The notes beneath the pieces were generated by a model that searched no databases, was not told the DNA's origin, and worked only from the letters and a program-made list of their open reading frames with translations. From an uncultured Bryobacterales bacterium (GTDB lineage Bacteria; Acidobacteriota; Terriglobia; Bryobacterales; UBA6623), in NCBI GenBank assembly GCA_946887065.1, contig CAMPKL010000094.1, forward strand, positions 1 to 9,574: DNA of 9,574 bases. The letters are read 5' to 3'. Positions 6,495 to 9,574 of this stretch are shown piece after piece (positions within the stretch are counted from its first letter, which is position 1; every line of letters begins with the position of its first letter). A program made the translations under genes and the position numbers.

Positions 6495-7318
6495 GCGAGA
6501 CAGCAATCCATCCGGCTCTGCGCAAACACCTACGGGACGGCCAGCCGCCGTTGATCTCGGTGCAGGACTTGTTTGTCCAGTTCGGCGACCGCCACGTCTT
6601 GCAGGGCGTGAATCTCGACATCTATGCCGGCGAGACGATGGTGATTCTGGGCGGCAGCGGATCGGGCAAGACCACGTTGCTGCGCAATATCATGGCCTTG
6701 GATCGGCCCAATTCCGGTCACGTGTATATCAAAGGCGTCGATGTCACCACTGGTTCATCCGAGGAGCTAAGCGCCATTCGGCGGGTCATGGGCGTCTCGT
6801 TCCAGAGCGCGGCCATGTTCAACTCCATGACCGTGGGGGACAACGTGGCTCTCCCGCTTCGGGAACATACCAAGCTCGCCGAGTCGACCATTCGGCTGAT
6901 GACGCAGATGAAGCTGGCGCAAGTCGGACTCAGCGGCGTTGAAGACTTGCTCCCGTCTCAGTTGTCGGGCGGAATGCGCAAACGCGCTTCGGTGGCTCGA
7001 GCGTTGGCGATGGATCCGGAAGTGCTCATCTTCGACGAACCTTCCGCCGGCCTGGACCCCATCATCGCCGCCGGAATCGACGAGTTGATCCTACACCTCA
7101 AACAAGCCTTTAAGATGACTATCGTGATCGTGACCCACGAGATGCACAGCGCATTTCTCATCGCTGATCGCATGTGCATGCTGCATCGGGGCAAGATCGT
7201 GGCCGTGGGCACCAAGGAAGAAATGCGAAATAGCTCAAACGAGCGAGTAAGGCAGTTCCTCGATAGGCGGGCGGATGAGCCGGATGACCAGAGTCCGAAC
7301 TTTCTTACCGGACTCTAG
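6491..7318 (+). CDS. mlaF: MlaF-type lipid ABC transporter ATP-binding protein
   Basis: Cytoplasmic ATPase of the MlaFE transporter, 275 residues. Walker A GGSGSGKTT is at 54-62, the Q-loop glutamine at 105, the ABC signature LSGGMRKR at 158-165, Walker B VLIFDEPSAGLD from 178 with catalytic Glu183, and the switch histidine at 216 in VTHE; all are intact. The methionine in LSGGM is typical of MlaF/Mkl-type ATPases. The C-terminal tail ERVRQFLDRRADEPDDQ resembles the MlaF extension that in E. coli crosses the dimer and helps hold MlaB, which supports a STAS-binding role here. It is coupled to mlaE by ATGA, and its last 44 nt also encode the start of the next gene in another frame. No MCE-domain gene follows. 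Confidence 0.95.
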   Translation: MSETAIHPALRKHLRDGQPPLISVQDLFVQFGDRHVLQGVNLDIYAGETMVILGGSGSGKTTLLRNIMALDRPNSGHVYIKGVDVTTGSSEELSAIRRVMGVSFQSAAMFNSMTVGDNVALPLREHTKLAESTIRLMTQMKLAQVGLSGVEDLLPSQLSGGMRKRASVARALAMDPEVLIFDEPSAGLDPIIAAGIDELILHLKQAFKMTIVIVTHEMHSAFLIADRMCMLHRGKIVAVGTKEEMRNSSNERVRQFLDRRADEPDDQSPNFLTGL

Positions 7319-8801
7319 CCGTTGCCGCGCCCGCGCAATCCTCGCGGCGGCGATCCTGTTGCTGGTCCCCGCTATGGTGCGGGCGGACCCGGATGTGATC
7401 CGCGCCGTGACGGACTCGCCGTCCTTCGAGAAACGGCTACGAACTCTGTGCGACGAACTGGGCCCCAGGGTCGCGGGAACGCCCGGCATGGCGCGCGCGG
7501 CCGACTGGGCGCTGAAGCAGTTCCAAGCGGCGGGCGTAGACGGCGCCTGGTTGGAGCCATTCGAGATTCCGCGAACGTGGACCGACGAGGGCGCCAAGAT
7601 CCGCATCACCGAGCCCGCCGAGTTTGAATTGAAAGCGGTCTCCACCGCCTGGTCGCCTTCCACGCCCCCGCAACAACAGGATCTGGAAGTTGTTCTTTCC
7701 GACGGGCTGGGCGAAGGCAGCGTCTCGCGCCTCGGCGCCAAGGCTCGCGGTCGTGCGGTGCTCGTGCTGTTGGACGAGGCGAAGAGTTTTTATGCGATGG
7801 GCGTCCAGGAGGGCAATGCGATTCGGGCGATGCGCGAGGCGCCGGAGGCGGGCGCCGCGGCGATCCTGTTCGCCTCCATCAAGCCCAACCGCATATTGTT
7901 CCGTCATGTCCACTCCATCGACGCCCGCATGGATCCGGTTCCCAGCGCCGTGCTGGGACGCGAGGATGCACTGCGGGTCGGGCGACTGATCGAGTCCGGA
8001 CAAACCGTCAAGGCGTCCGTCTCAATTGCGACCCGACAAGGCGGGCCTGTTCAAGGCATCAACGTTGTGGGCGAAATCCGCGGCAGCGAGATTCCCGGAG
8101 AGGTCGTTATTCTTGGCGCGCATCTCGACTCCTGGGACCTTGGCGCGGGCTGCCTCGACAACGGAGTGAACGCCGTGGGCGTGATCGAGGCGGCTCAAGC
8201 CATCATCGCGTCGGGACAGCGCCCCAAGCGCACCACTCGCTTCGTCCTGTTCGACGGCGAGGAGTACGGACTGTTCGGTTCGCGCGCCTACGTGCGCCGA
8301 CATCGCGACGAGCTGGATTCGGTCGCCGCGGTGATCGTGCATGATATGGGCCAGGATCGAATTCAGGGCTACGCCCTCGGCGGCCGTCCGGAGCTGGAAC
8401 CAGGCCTGCGGGAAGCCATGTCGCGGATCGACGACGCCCGCGGCATGAGACACACGCGCGATGCCTTCATCGGCAGCGACCACTTCGATTTTCAACTGGA
8501 GGGCGTGCCCGCGCTGGTGGCCATGCAGGACACCGGTTCGTACGTACTGCCCTATCACTCGGAGGTGGATACCTACGACAAAGTCGACCTGGGTCAGGTG
8601 CGCGCCCGCGCCTCGATAGCGGCCGCCACGGTTTTTGGACTGGCCGACGCGGACCAGCGCATCGGACCGCGGCTGGATCGGGAGGGCGTCGAAATGCTGC
8701 TGCAGCGCTCCGGCATGGCGGACCAGATGAAGTTCCTGGAGCTGTGGGACGATTGGGAATCCGGCAAACGCGGACGGCAAGCGACCCCGGCCAACCCTTA
8801 A
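7275..8801 (+). CDS. Secreted M28-family metallopeptidase (carboxypeptidase Q-like)
   Basis: A 508-residue zinc peptidase. The N-terminus has basic residues and a hydrophobic core (AILAAAILLLVPAMVRA), a signal peptide cleaved probably before DPD near residue 38, so it acts outside the cytoplasm. LCDELGPRVAGTPG after the signal resembles carboxypeptidase Q, and residues about 120-270 probably hold an inserted PA-like domain. The M28 catalytic set is complete: His283 in GAHLDSWD, Asp295 in CLDNG, Glu329 and Glu330 in DGEEYG, Asp357 in VHDMG and His428 in YHSEVDT. Carboxypeptidase Q-type enzymes hydrolyse dipeptides; the exact substrate is unknown. ATG 7275 has AGG 7 nt upstream; ATG 7284 is an alternative. 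Both lie inside mlaF, and no start downstream of mlaF would keep the signal peptide. It is the fifth gene of the operon, 4 nt before the lactonase gene. Confidence 0.9.
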   Translation: MSRMTRVRTFLPDSSRCRARAILAAAILLLVPAMVRADPDVIRAVTDSPSFEKRLRTLCDELGPRVAGTPGMARAADWALKQFQAAGVDGAWLEPFEIPRTWTDEGAKIRITEPAEFELKAVSTAWSPSTPPQQQDLEVVLSDGLGEGSVSRLGAKARGRAVLVLLDEAKSFYAMGVQEGNAIRAMREAPEAGAAAILFASIKPNRILFRHVHSIDARMDPVPSAVLGREDALRVGRLIESGQTVKASVSIATRQGGPVQGINVVGEIRGSEIPGEVVILGAHLDSWDLGAGCLDNGVNAVGVIEAAQAIIASGQRPKRTTRFVLFDGEEYGLFGSRAYVRRHRDELDSVAAVIVHDMGQDRIQGYALGGRPELEPGLREAMSRIDDARGMRHTRDAFIGSDHFDFQLEGVPALVAMQDTGSYVLPYHSEVDTYDKVDLGQVRARASIAAATVFGLADADQRIGPRLDREGVEMLLQRSGMADQMKFLELWDDWESGKRGRQATPANP

Positions 8802-8805
8802 AGCC

Positions 8806-9574
8806 ATGGCAGCCTACCCAACGATCGGCAAGATTCATCGCCTTGATCCGGCCTTCGACGAGTTAGTCGCGCCCGACGCCCGCCTAGAGAAACTCGCCGA
8901 CGGTTTCACCTGGACCGAGGGACCCGTCTGGGTCCAGGGTGGCGGCTATCTCCTGTTCTCGGATATACCGCGCAACACGATCTTCCGCTGGAAAGAAGGC
9001 GAAGGCGTCAGCGCCTATTTGTCTCCTTCGGGCTACACCGGCAGAGTCTACTACGGCCTCGAGCCAGGCTCGAACGGCCTCACGCTCGACGCCGAGGGCC
9101 GTCTGGTCGCCTGCGAACACGGCGACCGCCGCGTGTCGCGCCTCTACCAAGACGGCGGCAAGATGACGATTGCCGATTCCTACCAAGGGAAGAGACTGAA
9201 TAGCCCCAACGATCTGGTCTACCGCTCGAACGGCGATCTCTACTTCACTGATCCGGCATACGGCCTCCCGGACCGCTATGACGACAAGACGCGCCGCGAA
9301 CTCGACTTTTGCGGCGTCTATCGGGTGAGCCCCGAGCGCCGCGTCGACCTGTTGACCGCCGACCTGATCAAACCCAACGGGTTGGCCTTCTCGCCCGATG
9401 AATCCGTGCTGTACGTCTCCCAGTCAGACCCCGAGCGAGCTATCTGGATGCGCTACCCGGTCAAAGGCGACGGAAAGTTGGAGAAGGGCGAAGTCTTCCA
9501 GGATGTCAGCGAACATGCCGGCCGCCTGCCGGGTCTGCCGGATGGTTTCAAGGTGGACGAGCGGGGCAATCTGT
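8806..9574 (+). CDS. SMP-30/gluconolactonase-family lactonase (3' truncated by window)
   Basis: Six-bladed beta-propeller hydrolase of sugar lactones or related esters (SMP-30/gluconolactonase/LRE-like family). 256 residues are visible and the frame is open to the window edge. Metal-binding residues of the family can be placed: Glu38 in TEGPVW, Asn135 in LNSPNDLV, and Asp246 in LPDGFKVDE; Asn191 in KPNGLAFSPD is also conserved. The stretches YGLEPGSNGLTLDAEGRL and DLYFTDPAYGLP are typical of bacterial gluconolactonases. No signal peptide is seen, so it is probably cytoplasmic. ATG 8806 follows the peptidase stop by 4 nt without a clear Shine-Dalgarno, implying coupling or readthrough re-initiation. 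The connection to the peptidase or transporter is not evident; it may simply be the operon tail. Confidence 0.9.
   Translation, partial: MAAYPTIGKIHRLDPAFDELVAPDARLEKLADGFTWTEGPVWVQGGGYLLFSDIPRNTIFRWKEGEGVSAYLSPSGYTGRVYYGLEPGSNGLTLDAEGRLVACEHGDRRVSRLYQDGGKMTIADSYQGKRLNSPNDLVYRSNGDLYFTDPAYGLPDRYDDKTRRELDFCGVYRVSPERRVDLLTADLIKPNGLAFSPDESVLYVSQSDPERAIWMRYPVKGDGKLEKGEVFQDVSEHAGRLPGLPDGFKVDERGNL

Noticed and set aside
8022..8807. Minus-strand frame of 261 codons opposite the M28 peptidase
   Set aside because: It is a shadow of the peptidase gene, whose full catalytic set is visible on the plus strand.
1..9574. Mobile elements, CRISPR arrays, tRNA or rRNA genes, intrinsic terminators
   Set aside because: No transposase or integrase, no spaced direct repeats, no cloverleaf-like segment and no GC stem followed by a T-run were recognised on reading.

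Overview
The window is dense bacterial chromosome of high GC content: nine genes with almost no intergenic space, no mobile elements, no RNA genes and no CRISPR. The gene content is arginine biosynthesis with ArgR, a ComEC-like metallo-beta-lactamase lipoprotein, a YwrD-like gamma-glutamyltransferase, RsmB, an RsbW/RsbV-like pair, MlaE/MlaF, a secreted M28 peptidase and an SMP-30 lactonase. Together with the Gram-negative type lipid transporter and lipoprotein, this suggests a diderm environmental bacterium. Acidobacteriota is my best guess, but this is inference from gene content and style, not a marker-gene placement.

Layout. (1) Positions 1-880, plus strand: the 3' end of argH, then argR overlapping it by ATGA. 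(2) 877-1920, minus strand: a lipoprotein with a ComEC-type metallo-beta-lactamase domain, overlapping the end of argR by 4 nt. (3) 1960-3570, plus strand: a gamma-glutamyltransferase-family Ntn-hydrolase, separated from the divergent lipoprotein gene by only 39 bp. (4) 3567-4802, minus strand: rsmB, sharing a palindromic CTAG with the stop of the previous gene. (5) 4803-4916: divergent promoter region with a consensus extended -10 on the plus strand. (6) 4917-9574, plus strand: a probable operon of an RsbW/SpoIIAB-like kinase, a STAS protein, mlaE, mlaF, an M28 (carboxypeptidase Q-like) secreted peptidase and an SMP-30/gluconolactonase cut by the window edge.

How the genes may work together. 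argH makes arginine and ArgR senses it. The most interesting block is the last one. In Enterobacteria the MlaFE lipid ABC transporter has a small STAS subunit, MlaB, bound to the ATPase. Here a STAS protein with an intact phosphorylatable DSSG loop lies directly upstream of mlaE-mlaF, and a GHKL serine kinase of the anti-sigma type lies directly upstream of that. This suggests, as a hypothesis, that lipid transport is switched by phosphorylation of its STAS subunit, or that the STAS protein is shared between a sigma-factor partner switch and the transporter. No MCE (MlaD) or MlaC gene follows mlaF. Instead the peptidase gene begins inside the end of mlaF.
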